From positions 62,001 to 126,000 of the forward strand of contig JAJSPD010000025.1 in NCBI GenBank assembly GCA_021307315.1: 64,000 bases of DNA, in the 5' to 3' direction. Shown piece by piece: positions 12,570 through 24,772 of this stretch. The position numbers and the translations under genes were made by a program. The DNA is from Bisporella sp. PMI_857 (taxonomy: Eukaryota > Ascomycota > Leotiomycetes > Helotiales > Helotiaceae). The notes below the pieces were generated by a model. That model was not told where the DNA came from and did no database searches. It worked only from the letters and a program-made list of their open reading frames with translations. Within the stretch, counting starts at the first letter, position 1; each line of letters begins with the position of its first letter.

Positions 12570-15301
12570 ATGGAGGCTCCTACTCAGCGACGAGATATAA
12601 ACGAGCTTCTCGTAAATGGATATTTCAAAACCTCAAGGGCTAGGAGTCCAGCAGGGTAAGCAAGTCGGCTTATGGATTAGTTGTTAAGGCAATACTAACT
12701 CTCAACAGCTCGACTCCAACCACAAATGCTCCATCATTTCTCACAACCCCAGCTGAGCAGGGTGTTTCTCGACCGCAGTCTGTCAGCAGAAGTCGAGGAC
12801 CTCCTAGGCGACCACCACCACGTCCAACAGTAGAAGATGAGGCGATATCGCTTTCCAAGGAATCTTTTGCAACATCGTCTGCCCCATCTTATGACCCTCC
12901 TCTCAGAGGTATAATCGACCAGTGGCCCGTTATACTCGAAGCAGATGTATCACTGGCTGAGGCAGCCAAGTTGCAAGGCGTACCATCTACCACAAAGGAG
13001 CAAGAGGAGAACCCAGAAAGAAGATTTGTTTTCATTCCGAAGCCAGACTCGGAGTCAGATCAAGCGGATGCGCCTTCAAGAAGAGGCCCGAAGAGTGACG
13101 TGGGTACACAAGCAAGGAGGGAAGGCGAGAATTTGCAGCCACGTCCACCGGTAGAGAGACGAAGGAGTAGGCAAGATCTCCCATCACTGCAGACGAAGGT
13201 ACCTCGAGACATTCCACCACAATATCGTCGAAGCGCGTCAGGCTATGGTGGTCTTACTCCAACTGAAAATGACATTAACTCTCAACAGCCGAGTTCGCGA
13301 ACTCCCGGTGAATCATTACTCTCGCCAGATGCGCCACGTGGGAAGGATTATTTTGGATCTGCTCCGCGACATCATAGGACAAGTAGCTTTGGGGGTAGAT
13401 CTGGCACATCCACTGTGGACAAGCGAAAGAGTGGAAGCAGTATTCCTGGTGGTTCGTGGACAGAGCCTTCAATGGATAACAGACATAGCGGGAGCTTTGA
13501 CAAGCTCAAACCAGTTGCGAATGAGAAGTTGACCAGACCACAAGAATTATCCGAGGAATATCGTCGTCGGGACAGACATACCCGAGGTGCATCTACTCAT
13601 TCTGCCCGTCTGTCAGCTGGTGGTTCAGATCGGGAGAAGTCTGGCAGGTCATCATCACACTCCAATAGGCGCTATCAGAGTGATAGTGAGTCTGATTTCG
13701 GAGACAGTGGATCGGAGAGAGGCCATAGGCGTCGTCATCATAGGCACAGAGAACTACAGGTGGAGGACCATCATCGTCGCTCAGCATCGCGGTCTAACAG
13801 GTCTTCCATGAATTCTCGGTACAATATATCTCCAGTACCTTCGCCCAGTAGATCTCCAAATAGAGCAAGAGAAAGAGAACGGGCTGAGACTTTTCCGCAA
13901 AGAAGTGGGAGTCGAAGCCCGATTGACAGGCCTCTCTCGCCATTTTCGCCATTTGAGGAGACTTCTCGCCCGTCAGACAGACTAAATCCGATGGATCTGC
14001 CGGCGGGTCCCAGGTCACGACAGTCACATTCAATCTCAACTCCGACGGTTACCACTGCAACACCTACTTCTAATCGGCCAGCTGTTCTGCCAATACCTAT
14101 TCCAATGAGTAACAATCACCCGGAGAATACTCGGATGCCCTTGATGCCATCCGCGGATGATAATCGCTCTCAAACTGCTAGACCTGCTGACCCAAAGCCT
14201 TATTGGCAACCACCTCCTTTTCAACCGCCATCTAATACTCTACAAAAACCAGTTGGGTCTTTCCGTCGTTACTCGGAAGATGTTCAGAAGGGCATTATTC
14301 CGTTGCCGTCTTGTCCTCGAACCAATTTTGTACGTGGGAAGAATGATTGGCTTACATTGCCACGATGCCATGAATTTGACATATGCCCATCCTGCTTCAA
14401 TTCTACCATTGCACCAACCGAGTTCCGCGACCTTTTTGTGAGAGCGCCTTATAGGGATGGGGATATTATCTGTGATTTTGGGAGCTCGCCATGGTACCGT
14501 ATCGCCTGGCTGCTGACACGGAAGATGGGGAGAAGAGATTTGGGTCTTTTCTATGATCTCGCTAAGATTGCATCGATCGAACCTCAATGTGAAGCAGAAA
14601 AGGAAGCAATCCGACCATGGCACTCCCTTGTTGACCCAAAAACAAGAAATTTTATCCCGAATTTCCATGTCTGTTATAGCTGTGTCAGAAGCGTTGAGGC
14701 GCTATTACCTCCTATCACAGGCTTGTTCAGACCACTACATCCTAAACGACCAATGGGGGATCCTCGTATTTGTGATCTACGTTTCAATAGCAAACGCTTC
14801 ATCCAATATTTTGATACGCTTGAAACGACAGCCGACAAAGCCGTAGATATTGACGCGCCTCCCGATACCCGAGCACTCATGTCGCTTTGTAAGCGTATGG
14901 CCATGTTTCCTGAGTGCCAGCGTGACACTGATCTCACGGACGCATACTGGAATGTCATCACGCAGCTGCCTGAGTTCACTGTTTGTGAAGAGTGCTTCGA
15001 CGAGGTGGTGTGGCCTGAGCTAGAGGACGAGAAAGCAATACCAATGATGTTTAACAAGAAGCTACAAAAGATTGGTAAGGCGAGTTGTCAGCTGTATAGT
15101 CCGAAGATGAGGGGCATTTTTAGGACGGCAGTTGATGGCAATGATTACATGCTGCTGGCGAGTAAGGCGAGAGAACGCAGGAGCGTAGAGATGCAGGTTA
15201 AGAAAGACTTGGACGGCCTACGAAGGATGGTCAAGCAGGGCAATCCAGAAGCCCTAAGTGAAATTTCGAGGGTTGAGGAGGAGTGGAAAAAATGGGAGTA
15301 A
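12570..15301 (+). CDS. Large RS-rich protein with C-terminal Cys-pair domain (conserved fungal, function unknown)
   Basis: Two exons, 12570-12655 and 12709-15301, with a 53 bp intron (GTAAGC, TACTAAC branch, ACAG) give 892 residues. The ATG at 12570 (CAACCATGG context) opens the frame; the long uninterrupted frame downstream has no usable early ATG, so the small first exon is needed. Residues 30-500 are low complexity: poly-Pro/Arg, SR dipeptides, HRRRHHRHR, and Ser/Arg stretches that suggest disorder and heavy phosphorylation. From about residue 560 to 890 there is a folded part with cysteine pairs CPSC, CYSC and CEEC plus further conserved-looking Cys, a W-Y-R-I-A-W core and a long C-terminal helix. 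The Cys pairs suggest zinc binding. Proteins of this build are often labelled as nuclear matrix or SR-like in fungal genomes; I would not assign a function. Not a membrane protein. Confidence 0.88.
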
Positions 15302-15613
15302 TGAGAGTATGAATTGACTGATTACGATGAATGACCTCTCTAGCATTGAACCTCATATACTCCTCTGAGTGACCCACGTGCCACAATGTACTTATCCGAG
15401 TTATGATAGTATGTCTCACCGTCGCTTTTTTGAAAATTTTCCTACATTGCCTTACTCAAGTAGCCAAGTAGCAAAATATACTTCTCAAAAATCATGCAGA
15501 GTTGAGAGTTGGTGGAGGGTAATGTCGTTGAAATTCAGTGTGTTGTCGTGAATATGATTTCTAGGCTGTTCCAAAACAAATCTTTCACAACGCCTCACCG
15601 TTTGTATCACTCT

Positions 15614-16248
15614 TCACGAGTCCAACAGGAACGACATACATACGATGTCTCTCCACCCCCTCTCCTTCATCTTCCCCAGCAGAGCTTTCACGCCCTCGTC
15701 CGTCTTATTCGTAAAGACCGACCAATAACTGGTCCGGTACCCCTCCTAAACCACATAGATCTCTTCCAGCTTTATCGGCACCACATCACGATCAGCCACC
15801 GAGAGAGCTAGGTCCCTCCCCGCCGCCGCGTGCAGAAGCACATCCACGAGCTCCTGGCGTCCGAGGTCGATACGCGGCAGCCGCGCGACCTGGACCCCGC
15901 CCTTCCACTCGTCGTCCTCGACCTTTCTGCCTCTGCCCTTGTAGTGCATCAGCCTGTCGTTCACGAGGATGGGGCACGCCGTGACGCTTCGTCGTGTGGG
16001 AGCTCGAAGCCGCGTTTCCACCATCACTATGGCGCTCTCTGCTGTGGGCTGATCGGGGATATCGTCATTTCTGTTTTCCTGCCGCGCAAGCTCGGCGTCT
16101 TGTTCTTCGCCTAGTTGCGAGTCTAGGTGGTTTCTGATGTTCCGCAGTGAGCGTTCTAGGCGTCTAGCGTTTCATCCAAGTGTTGGATCTCTTGCTGCGT
16201 GGCGGAAAGTCGCTCGCGCGGGCTATATGGTGGTGGAATATCCCCCAT
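15614..16248 (-). pseudogene. GC-rich decayed gene, frameshift plus in-frame stop
   Basis: Reading minus from the ATG at 16248 gives MGDIPPPYSPRERLSATQ and a coiled-coil-like run up to about 16165, where the frame must shift by one base to continue as RRLERSLRNIRNHLDSQLGE and onward. The continued frame runs through VTACPILVNDRLMHYKGRGR and KLEEIYVV to a TAG at 15746-15748, and beyond that TAG the same frame goes on (EGYRTSYWSVFTNKTDEGVK) to a TGA at 15614-15616. Original length would be about 210 residues. No domain is recognised. The segment is strikingly GC-rich with GC-ending codons, unlike its flanks. The alternative is sequencing error at both sites or an unrecognised intron at the first one. 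Confidence 0.6.
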
Positions 16249-19200
16249 TGTGAGGTTATATTTCGGAAACCTGATGGCGGCATTGTATGATGCTTGGGGA
16301 TTTCTTTAGCGAGCGTTTGTTATTCCAGTGGTCACATTTGTTGGAAGAAAATATTATATTCAAGTGTTAGTAGGCTAGACGGTCCAGAGGCTGCAAGCTC
16401 TAAGCCATCCCTAGAAAGCACTTCTCAACTACCATTCTAGAATAAAGCTAAAGTATATAGACTCAACTCCCCTACATACTGATGCAAATCCCGGCGAACT
16501 CTCAAAACTGCACTTTCCTGGGCCAGTCTAGCATTTAGAGCGCTTACTAGTGCTTAGAATACCTCAAATTGTTCTAGAATGGTGCAACGCGTGCTATTTT
16601 TACATTTAATAAATTACCCGTTCATAAAACTTTCCATTATGCTTTCTAGATGTTTAGGCAGCTGTCATAGTGACGGCGCTACTTGGCTAGATCCCGTCCT
16701 TAAAGCCTTTCTAGATGCCAAGAATTAGTATATATTTCAAGCAAATACTACATATTCCGACCTGAGCTATTTCTTGCCACGACAGCCCTATATCCTATCG
16801 CTTTATAGCTATGATATTTGATAACCTTATATGGTGTCAGGCTTCCTGCCTCTTTACGTTGCAGAAAAGTAGCCTCAAGCTTAGACGGCACATTATTAAA
16901 AGTAACGCTCGATGAGCATCTAGGGCTTGTAAAAGCCATTTTTCGCACTTCTTATATCACGGCTCACAGAGCTGTCTCTGCTCCAACCCCTTCACATGCC
17001 TACCTTCCTTCTTACGGATAATGGTTCAATGGCTCAAGCGCGTGCCCATCACTTTACGAAGAATATGAGAAAAGTAAGGAAAGAAGCGACATGATTCTGT
17101 CTATCTAGAGAGAAATCAAGGATCGATGCAAGAATTACAACTATTTAAACGCCTATTACAAATTGAAGGTTACCAGCCGGATCTAAGCGGAATATCAAAC
17201 TAGCTATTCAAGTAGATAGCTCTTGAAATACTTCAAACTCTCTCTAAAGAGGAGAATATTAACGGGAGTATATCAAATGATATGAACGATGTCATGATGG
17301 TACATTTTGTATTCGTCTACGCTCAAGTGACTAAGCCAGTTCGGCTCTCGATATGACCTCACGTCTAGATATTGGGAGCATACAGCGGAGGCAACACTGA
17401 TCTTTGTGACCTTGAACTTATTATACTGGCATCCGATCACCGCTCATCTCATCCTTCACAACATGGCTAAGACGGATGTGAACATTTCGTCGGCGTATTC
17501 TTGAGCCAAAACGTTTCCAATCCCCGTCGGCTCTCAGAGTTACGTGCTCGACAGCACGGACGCACCTGATTAATAACTTGACAAAAGCTTGCCGAGTTGC
17601 GAAGATGAGAGTTAGTTACTGTGCGCCTCCAAGAACGAATAGAAGAGTTTGGTTCAAGAAAGACGCGGTTGCCATTGTATATGTATCCTAAAAACAGCAC
17701 TTTGTGTAAAGATTTACTTATTTCGGATCTTTTTAGAGCTTACGATTATGGTTAAAATCGTATTTTCACAACACGATCCAGTCATTAAAAGAGTGAATGG
17801 CTCTTCAGAATAAAAATACTAATTAGGTTCAGGCTAAAATGTGTAAATTGGTTGATACTCATTTAATCTGACGTAGCTGTGCGTATTTACGTATGTTGGG
17901 GTTCAAGTAATCCACCAGTGAATATAAGTTTAGACAGTTATCATGACTTGGGACTACAGTAGAGAAGTCATTGGATGTAGGAGTGTTAATAAATATGAAG
18001 AATGATGATTTCATGTTATGTTTTCCATCGACTATAGGCTCGAAGAGAAGGAAAGTGAGGATGGGAGGGTAGCCGTGGATCTTTCGTAGTCCTATGACTG
18101 AGATCAGTTGAAAACAACCTGAGGGACATTCCATTCCAGGAAGGCAGTTGGGATACGACGCAATATATCTTGTAGCGCCCCATTAAACTCAGTGAGATTG
18201 AGTGGGGTGACCGAATATATCGGCGCCTATTTTAAGTTCAACGGTTACCAATACTTGTACCATAGATCTGTGGAGTGCCACGTGCTGAAGCCGGGAGTGA
18301 TAACCCACCGTGACTGCGCCGCACTAAAGCTCAGATGCTGGATGGCGTCAAGGCTGTCAGGACCATGTGCATGCAACAGCTCTAGTGCCCGAGATCGTAG
18401 AAGATGCGCGGGCACATCTCGGAACCGCACAGAGATGCTTACAGCATCGCGAGAAGGGCTGTATAGAGGGTGATCTGCTGGACCGCTCGGCGCGATTGGA
18501 AGAGTGGCAGGGAAAAGAGTTCGGTAAGAGCGTGGGTACTCCACTTGCATGCCTGTACGGCTCTGGCAACAGGTACACAGTATAGCAGGAGGCGGAGTGA
18601 TCGAAGGATATCTAACGAAAACTTCCCATTGCCCTATTGGGCAGCAGAAGACGGTCAATCTCAACTTCAATGGTCTGAGGACGTAACGATCGACACCATC
18701 CACTCACCTAGACCTCGACTAGAAGCATACCTAACTATGGAATATAGATGCTAGAGCTAACTGTTTTAGATTAAAATCCAGTAGAACGTATGTCTAAAGG
18801 CTGAAGACCGAGCGGTTTGCAACTAAGTGTTTATCCAGGGATTTACGGGCAGGGTAAAGAAGTTCGACCTACAGTTAAACTCGACGCAAAGCTAGGATTG
18901 ATAGTGAAGATATTAAAGCTTTAATACAACACCGAACATTCATATATACCTGCAGCTGTAATTGTTCAGATTCACATTATAATAAATGCAGACTTGAAGG
19001 TTGCATGGTGATCAACAAGAACAACTTTTCCAGCGACGCTATTGCTAGCAGACAAAGACATAAGGAAATTTTGATTGTTTACTCAAAAGGACAATGAATT
19101 TATACAAAGACGATACTCGTAAAGCATGTCGTGCGGACAGTATTCGAACAATCGACCTTCACAGAAAAAGAACATCAGAGTTCAAACTGATAGACCTTGT

Positions 19201-19751
19201 TCCAGACTACAGGTAATCTACTTAGCAGTTACTTATTCTCGATCTCGTGGCAATGTCTAATACCAGCAAGTCTATCACCGTGTACAGAAGGCATCAAATA
19301 ATATAAATACCAGTTAGGTAAGTTACGAGTTCTTGGTGAAGCGCCGCAGTAGCCAAGAGATATCGTAAGCATCGGGCAGAAAGTGGTAGTCAGCATCTAA
19401 ACGCCGATAACCCATCGGTGCTACGTAGGTAGCGACCCCGCATCTAAACAGCGAATACATTGGGTATAACTGATTGTCCCCTTCCGGACCAAACTGCCCT
19501 GCAAAGCATGGTCGGCCATAGGTATGATGGCGTTATCAATAATTACATACAGCCGACCGTCACAACTGGCAGACGCTGGCTTCAGGTATAAGTAGACGAT
19601 GATTTCGTCTGTTGACTTCCTCAATTCCATCAGTGCTAAAACACATTTCTCTTTGCATTGCTTCATCTGCTTGGGAGTTTTTCACTCTGCCATATAAGAC
19701 AAGAAGCTATTCCTAAGATATACAAATATCAAGAGCCATCACACCACAGCA
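16249..19751. other. AT-rich gene-free tract, possibly mutated repeat remnants
   Basis: From 16.3 to about 17.8 kb the DNA is AT-rich, dense in TCTAGA/CTAGAAA-like words and stop codons in all frames, and carries no gene. This is what RIP-mutated transposon relics look like in ascomycetes, but no transposase or reverse-transcriptase motif can be read. 17.8-19.7 kb is ordinary intergenic DNA; the 3' end is the promoter of the SDR gene. Confidence 0.45.
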
Positions 19752-20835
19752 ATGGCCACATCTAAAGTTTGGTTGATTAGCGGCGCCAATACCGGTTTTG
19801 GTCTTGAGCTCGCTCTCAAGTAAGTATTTATTCAATCCTCAATGACTGCCCAGATATGCTAAAGTCTCCAGAGCCCTCAAAGAAGGCGACAGGGTCATTG
19901 CAGCCGTCAGGACACCCAACAAGATCCCTTCGCAACTGAAGCGTCCGGAGGTTGCAACTCTCCCCTTTGACCTATCCTGGCCTCAAGAAAAGATTAACGC
20001 CTTTGCCGAAGAAGCCTTCGCAGCATTCGGCACAATCGACGTCGTGGTGAACAATGCCGCTTATGGATATTTTGGCGCCATCGAAGAATCCACAGACGAA
20101 GCTCTGAAGACCCAGTATGATATCAACGTGTTCGGTCCTCTGCGGCTCATTCGTGCTGTCCTGCCACAGCTGCGTGCGCAAGGTTCTGGTACAATTGTGA
20201 ATATCTCGTCAGTCGGGGGCTTTCGATCTTATGCGTCGAATGGCATGTATTGCTCTACGAAGTTTGCACTTGAGGGTATCACAGAAGCTTTGGCTATGGA
20301 GATTGCGCCTTTTGGTCTTCGCGCGCTTAGTACGTATATTCGATTGATTAATCCCTTCTCATGTTTTAAGGCAAACGCTGACTAATGTGCTACGTAGTTG
20401 TTGAACCAGGCTACTTCCGAACCAATTTCCTAGGCTCTGCTGCTGCTGGTGGGAACAACGTCGCAAAACCCATCAAGGCATATGAGGGTACTGTTGCCCA
20501 TGAAGCAGTAGCGAGTCTTGAAAAGTACAACGGGAAGCAGCCAGGTAACCCGGTGGAGGGTGCAGCTCGAATTTGGGAGGTGGTACGGGGAGAGGGTATG
20601 GCTAAGGGCCTAAAAATGCTATTGCGTCTTCCTCTTGGTTCCGATAGTGGTAAGTTGCATATTGCAATAGTGTTCTAATGTTTGGTTATGGCATGGATCA
20701 CACATTCAACTGAAGCTTGATTTTTCAACGCTAACTTTTTCTCAAGGTGTCGCATTGCAAGCTCTAGCTCAAGAGCATGCAGATACTGCCAAGCACTATG
20801 AGGCTATTTGGAAGAGTACCGATTTCAATGATTGA
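19752..20835 (+). CDS. Short-chain dehydrogenase/reductase (classical SDR)
   Basis: Four exons, 19752-19819, 19872-20329, 20398-20649 and 20747-20835, with introns of 52, 68 and 97 bp (GTAAGT, GTACGT, GTAAGT donors), join to 288 residues. Seen in order: the Rossmann nucleotide-binding motif SGANTGFG (about residues 10-17), the NNAAYG turn (usually NNAG), the catalytic Ser in VNISSVGG, and the Tyr-Lys pair in YCSTK, followed by VEPGYFRTNF. All catalytic residues are present. The family oxidises or reduces hydroxyl/carbonyl groups with NAD(P); the substrate is not predictable. No targeting signal, so cytosolic. The next gene is convergent, so there is no operon-like context. Confidence 0.93.
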
Positions 20836-21117
20836 GCGTGGTTGTCCTAGAACATGGAACATTTGTGGGGGTCGTTTCAATGTTTACTGTTTAGCCATAG
20901 TAACCAGAAGGTAGTACTAATGAATTCATCACCCCCCTGTATTAGTTCGTTACCGTGAAGTCTTCCACAAATGGTGTTGTGAATGATGAAAAGATCAACG
21001 GGCAGATCACCTTTCGCATGTTATTCTTGTATTCTCCGACCCCGCACCCCATAGTCCAGTATATAATTTGTGGCTTAAATCTGGTTTTGCCTAGAAAAAG
21101 ACGTCATTCCACATCGG

Positions 21118-22095
21118 TTACTTTGTAAGGTTGAGGTCGACGATGAATGGCTTGTGTTCAGGTTTATTTCTAGCATCCGTAATCGTGGCATTAACCATTA
21201 ACGTCTGCCTTCCAAACTTTATCGGCCACTGATTAGCAGCAGGATATGCGTTATTCAGTGGCGTTCCCAGCGGTGTAGTGTCCTTGGAGTTCGCAACCTT
21301 CCCTTCCTTCGTCCAAGCTACCACAGTCGCACCGTATGATTCATGAATATGTCCAAAACAGTGCAGCAAAGGCCGAGCTCTTCCTACCGCCCGAAGAAGG
21401 TTCTCGCAGCCTGCGTTTCCGAACTCAGTCTCATCGAAAATTGTGCTTGGCGGACCGTGGGTCATTATGATGTCAACGTCAGGGAAGGACGGAATAGGGT
21501 GTTTGGCGATAGAGATGCGATTTTGTGCGGTTTCGAAGAGAGTGTTGTAGCGATCTTCGTGGCGGAGATATGAGAAGCCCCAACCTATCTCGCCCCCTGC
21601 CTGCACCGGCGTGTATGCTGATGCGTAAATCGAGAATTTGGCACCGTTGTTAAGAGAAAATTTGTATGTTCCTTCTCCGAGATATGTAACGCCTGCTTCT
21701 TTTGCCTTAGGCCCGGTCAAGACATCATAGGCATCATTGTAATACTGTAATGCCTCTTCTGCTGACTTGAAGCCGCCTACGACGGGGTGTCTTTTATCAA
21801 CTGTTGGGGCAATTTGGAGGCCGTGGCGCCTGTCCAGTATGATATCGCGGTTGCCGGCGATGACCAGACGTAGCTCAGCCTTCATGCTGCCAATCATTTC
21901 CACGGCCTTTTCGAGTGCTCTGATTCCACCACCATTTGTGAGGTTTCCTGTGTGAAGAACAACATCGACCTCGGGTACATCTCGAAGCTCATGCCCGAGG
22001 GTATCTGATAGAATTAGAAAGCGTGTGGAAACTGTATTCGAGGGCATGGTGGTTGAGTTCTGCGGTCGGTGATTGGCTGTTGGTGTCGGTGTCAA
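21118..22095 (-). CDS. Calcineurin-like metallophosphoesterase homologue with altered metal-binding motifs
   Basis: An intronless 325-residue protein of the small fungal MPPED-like metallophosphoesterase type. The fold landmarks are in order: ILSDT at about residues 28-32, LHTGN at 47-51, VIAGNRD at 78-84, MTHGPP near 210 and CFGHIHESYG near 240. In active family members these blocks read SDxH, GDxT and GNHD/E; here the first His is Leu (L33), the metal-bridging Asp is Asn (N51) and the catalytic His is Arg (R83), while the last two His-containing blocks are intact. The product is therefore probably inactive or atypical. A second ATG (Met17) lies just before the domain and could be the real start. 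The frame is otherwise clean, so this is not simple decay. Convergent with the SDR gene, 282 bp apart. Confidence 0.9.
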   Translation of the reverse strand: MTPTPTANHRPQNSTTMPSNTVSTRFLILSDTLGHELRDVPEVDVVLHTGNLTNGGGIRALEKAVEMIGSMKAELRLVIAGNRDIILDRRHGLQIAPTVDKRHPVVGGFKSAEEALQYYNDAYDVLTGPKAKEAGVTYLGEGTYKFSLNNGAKFSIYASAYTPVQAGGEIGWGFSYLRHEDRYNTLFETAQNRISIAKHPIPSFPDVDIIMTHGPPSTIFDETEFGNAGCENLLRAVGRARPLLHCFGHIHESYGATVVAWTKEGKVANSKDTTPLGTPLNNAYPAANQWPIKFGRQTLMVNATITDARNKPEHKPFIVDLNLTK

Positions 22096-22781
22096 TGAAA
22101 TCTGCAGCAGTTAAGAGTTGCAAACCCTTCCTTACATGCTGCGACGGGCCACAGTTAATAGCTGTTAGAGTTGAGAGTTACCAGCCTTCTCTAGATGTTA
22201 CCCAGGTAGACATAAAACGGTGTATTGGGTGCATAGCTTGGCTCCTATAGTTGCATTGGAACCAAAATGTGTTGAGGAACCTCACGTATGTATGTATAGT
22301 AGATGTGAATGAATGAATGGAAATAGACACAGCTGACCGCCCAGAAGACTAAGAATTGGTGTGTAAGGCAAGCCTCGAGATTCTCATGTCGCCAATCTTC
22401 GGCCAGGTTTCTCGAATTTGCACCGCTTGGAACACGCGCATTTGCTGGTCGCGCTGTAATGGGTTTGGTGGTAGTGGTGGAAAGCCAATCACGCCTACAG
22501 TGTTCACAGCAGGAGGAGAAGAAACCCCTTTCCGTGCCTTTCTTGGGAGGGGGCCGGCGGGTTTTGAAGCTTGTGTCCGGATCAAAGTTCCGTCCAGTCA
22601 GACATGAAGGATAGGAATGAGGAAAACGACGGCCGCACCGCCACTCTCACCTCAAGGGAAATGTCGATTGCGAGGAGCAGATCCGGTATTAGAATCCAAC
22701 TATATCATCGGCATTGGTACTAATTCTCGGTAGAGAAAGGTTGGCAGTGGATTTGGATCATAAGGAAGCAGGTGGAGTCAC

Positions 22782-22797
22782 TTTTTTTTTTTTTTTT
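22782..22797 (+). repeat. Poly-T tract (16 T)
   Basis: Homopolymer run on the plus strand in intergenic DNA, directly visible. Confidence 0.95.
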
Positions 22798-24281
22798 GCT
22801 CCAGCCTGCCTGCTAAACGCCACGGACCCTTGCCAGTCGTCATCCGTCGATGATGAGAATGAGTCCACCAAGATCCTCCAAGAAAGAGTTATATATCCCG
22901 AAGACGAGCAGCAGGCGGTGATGCTCGATCAGGCATCAGGAAGTGTGTTTCTATTGTCCTAATTGTGTGACTCTATATACGGTGGTCCCCAGCTCGACCG
23001 AGATCCCACAGGGACAGGAGATGTTGGCGCTTTCGAGAACGAAACGACAATCTTGAAGAGGTTGCCCACCATCTCCGAACTGATTCCAATTTACATAGAC
23101 TCAGATTCTGCCAGAATTTTAGAGTCAACTGAGGGTGCTGCAAGCTTGTGGGCAGGCGATGAGATAGACATCTTTATTTGGCTGCCTGTCAAGTGTCGGA
23201 CTTCATGGTTTTAAGCACTCCCGTGGAGTCACACCGGCCCATATCTCCTTCGATGGCATTGGTTCTTCAGATTCAAACTTGCCGGGAATCCTATATTCAC
23301 CTTCATAGTCAGTATAGTGTCAGCTAAGTCCACTTCGTATCGGATCATGAGAATGTGGTTTGCGGTGAAGTTTTATCTGCTTCTTGGTGCAGAACATGAA
23401 GAGTGGTTCAGATCACCTAGCCTAGCGCATCTGACGCTAGGAAAGAAATTGACGAACTTGCCAGGTTATTATGGGCTATTTTCAATCGGCTCAGAAGCAC
23501 TGTCAGCTAGTACCACGAGAGATCTTACACCCATGGGGGTGAGTCCGGCTATAAGCCAGAAGGTACTTATTCAGGAGCACCAAAAAAGTTCAAGTTGAAG
23601 CTAACCATATGATGTGCGTAATCAACAAAATAAGTCGCTTCGAAGCGTATTATCGAAAAGTTTCAAGCTATACTCACGAATATACTGTCATCGTATTGGA
23701 GTTTCAATATTCATGGGAAGAAAACCATGGATCTGCGAATGCAGCGGTTGACACCATTCGCCAGTGCAGGTCGGCCCTTGAACTCACACCGCAACGGAAA
23801 ACCATCGAATAGCAAATGCCAAGCAGTGAAAGGGACTGCTGAATATCATGCGGTACGCTTGCAGCAAGCTATCCACGTGGGAAGAGGTAACTTCGTGCTA
23901 TGGATGCACCCCCAAAGCTTACCAAAAGCTTGTATTGTGGGAGTCTGGACCGTACCATTCCCTCGGTTTTTTGTGGAAGATGATCTCATGAAGGCTCTGT
24001 GGGCGGTGGCTGACAATGATGAAAGAAAGAAACATGTGAAGCATAGGCATTGTTGCTCTGCTAGCCTAAGTGTACTATACTCTTCTCTTCGTTGCTCTCC
24101 ACCGCTATTCACGACCTGGGTCGATGTGTACGTATCTCCTGTTCGTATTATGACTAGGAGGAATGAATAGTCGAGGACTAGAGGTCTAGAGCCCAATACT
24201 TTCCGTTTGCACCTATAGTCAGCGCCAGGCAGGGTACTGACGCCTCAAATGGGAAATCTGACTCCATCGGATACAACTCTT

Positions 24282-24772
24282 TTATGAAATAAAGCTTCTT
24301 GTACTATAATAGAACTCTATTTTTGAGATTTCTTTTAACTTTTCAATTGAAAGAGCATAATTTTCGAGCACTAGATGTCGTTCAGAGATTTTACCTACCA
24401 GTGAAGCTAGAAAGGGGAAGATCTTGGCAAGACTCACGTGAAGCTCGTTTTCACTCGTAAGAATGCTGGCAGCCGTTTTCCACCAGGGAAGGATGCATCC
24501 GTCAAACCATTTCAACTTGAGATGATCGTATATCCGTGATTCCTGGGTCGCAGCCACAGATTACGAGCATGATGAGTATTCTGCCCCATGGAGCGGTTAA
24601 AGTCGCTCACCGCTGGTTCAGCAAGTTGCATGCAGTCTGACCATGACTTGCATCTTGGTCTGCTTCGGACTAGATCGAATATGGTGCTCGTACTCCAAAA
24701 GCCCACCCCCACGACGCCTAAAAAATGGAATTGTAGCCTTGCAAGGTCGTACAGAAGTTGGAAATATTCTTA
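24282..24772 (-). pseudogene. Possible remnant of a membrane protein gene
   Basis: On the minus strand a frame without clear start reads EYFQLLYDLARLQFHFLGVV, then GVGFWSTSTIFDLVRSRP and CKSWSDCMQLAEPAV, ending at a GTGAGC that could be a donor. A candidate acceptor near 24520 would continue into LKWFDGCILPWWKTAASILT and a further 70 residues. The composition (hydrophobic, Trp-rich, alternating charged loops) looks like protein, but there is no start, no domain name and no proof of splicing. It may be a decayed gene or chance. Confidence 0.2.

Noticed and set aside
13771..14115. Long antisense ORFs inside the RS-rich gene
   Set aside because: They are shadows of biased Ser/Arg codons in the real gene; no start context or domain.
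18367..18585. Plus-strand frame beginning HATALVPEIVEDARAHL, protein-like with coiled character
   Set aside because: It starts late, has stops just upstream in frame, no domain and no neighbouring exon. It could be a fragment but cannot be supported.
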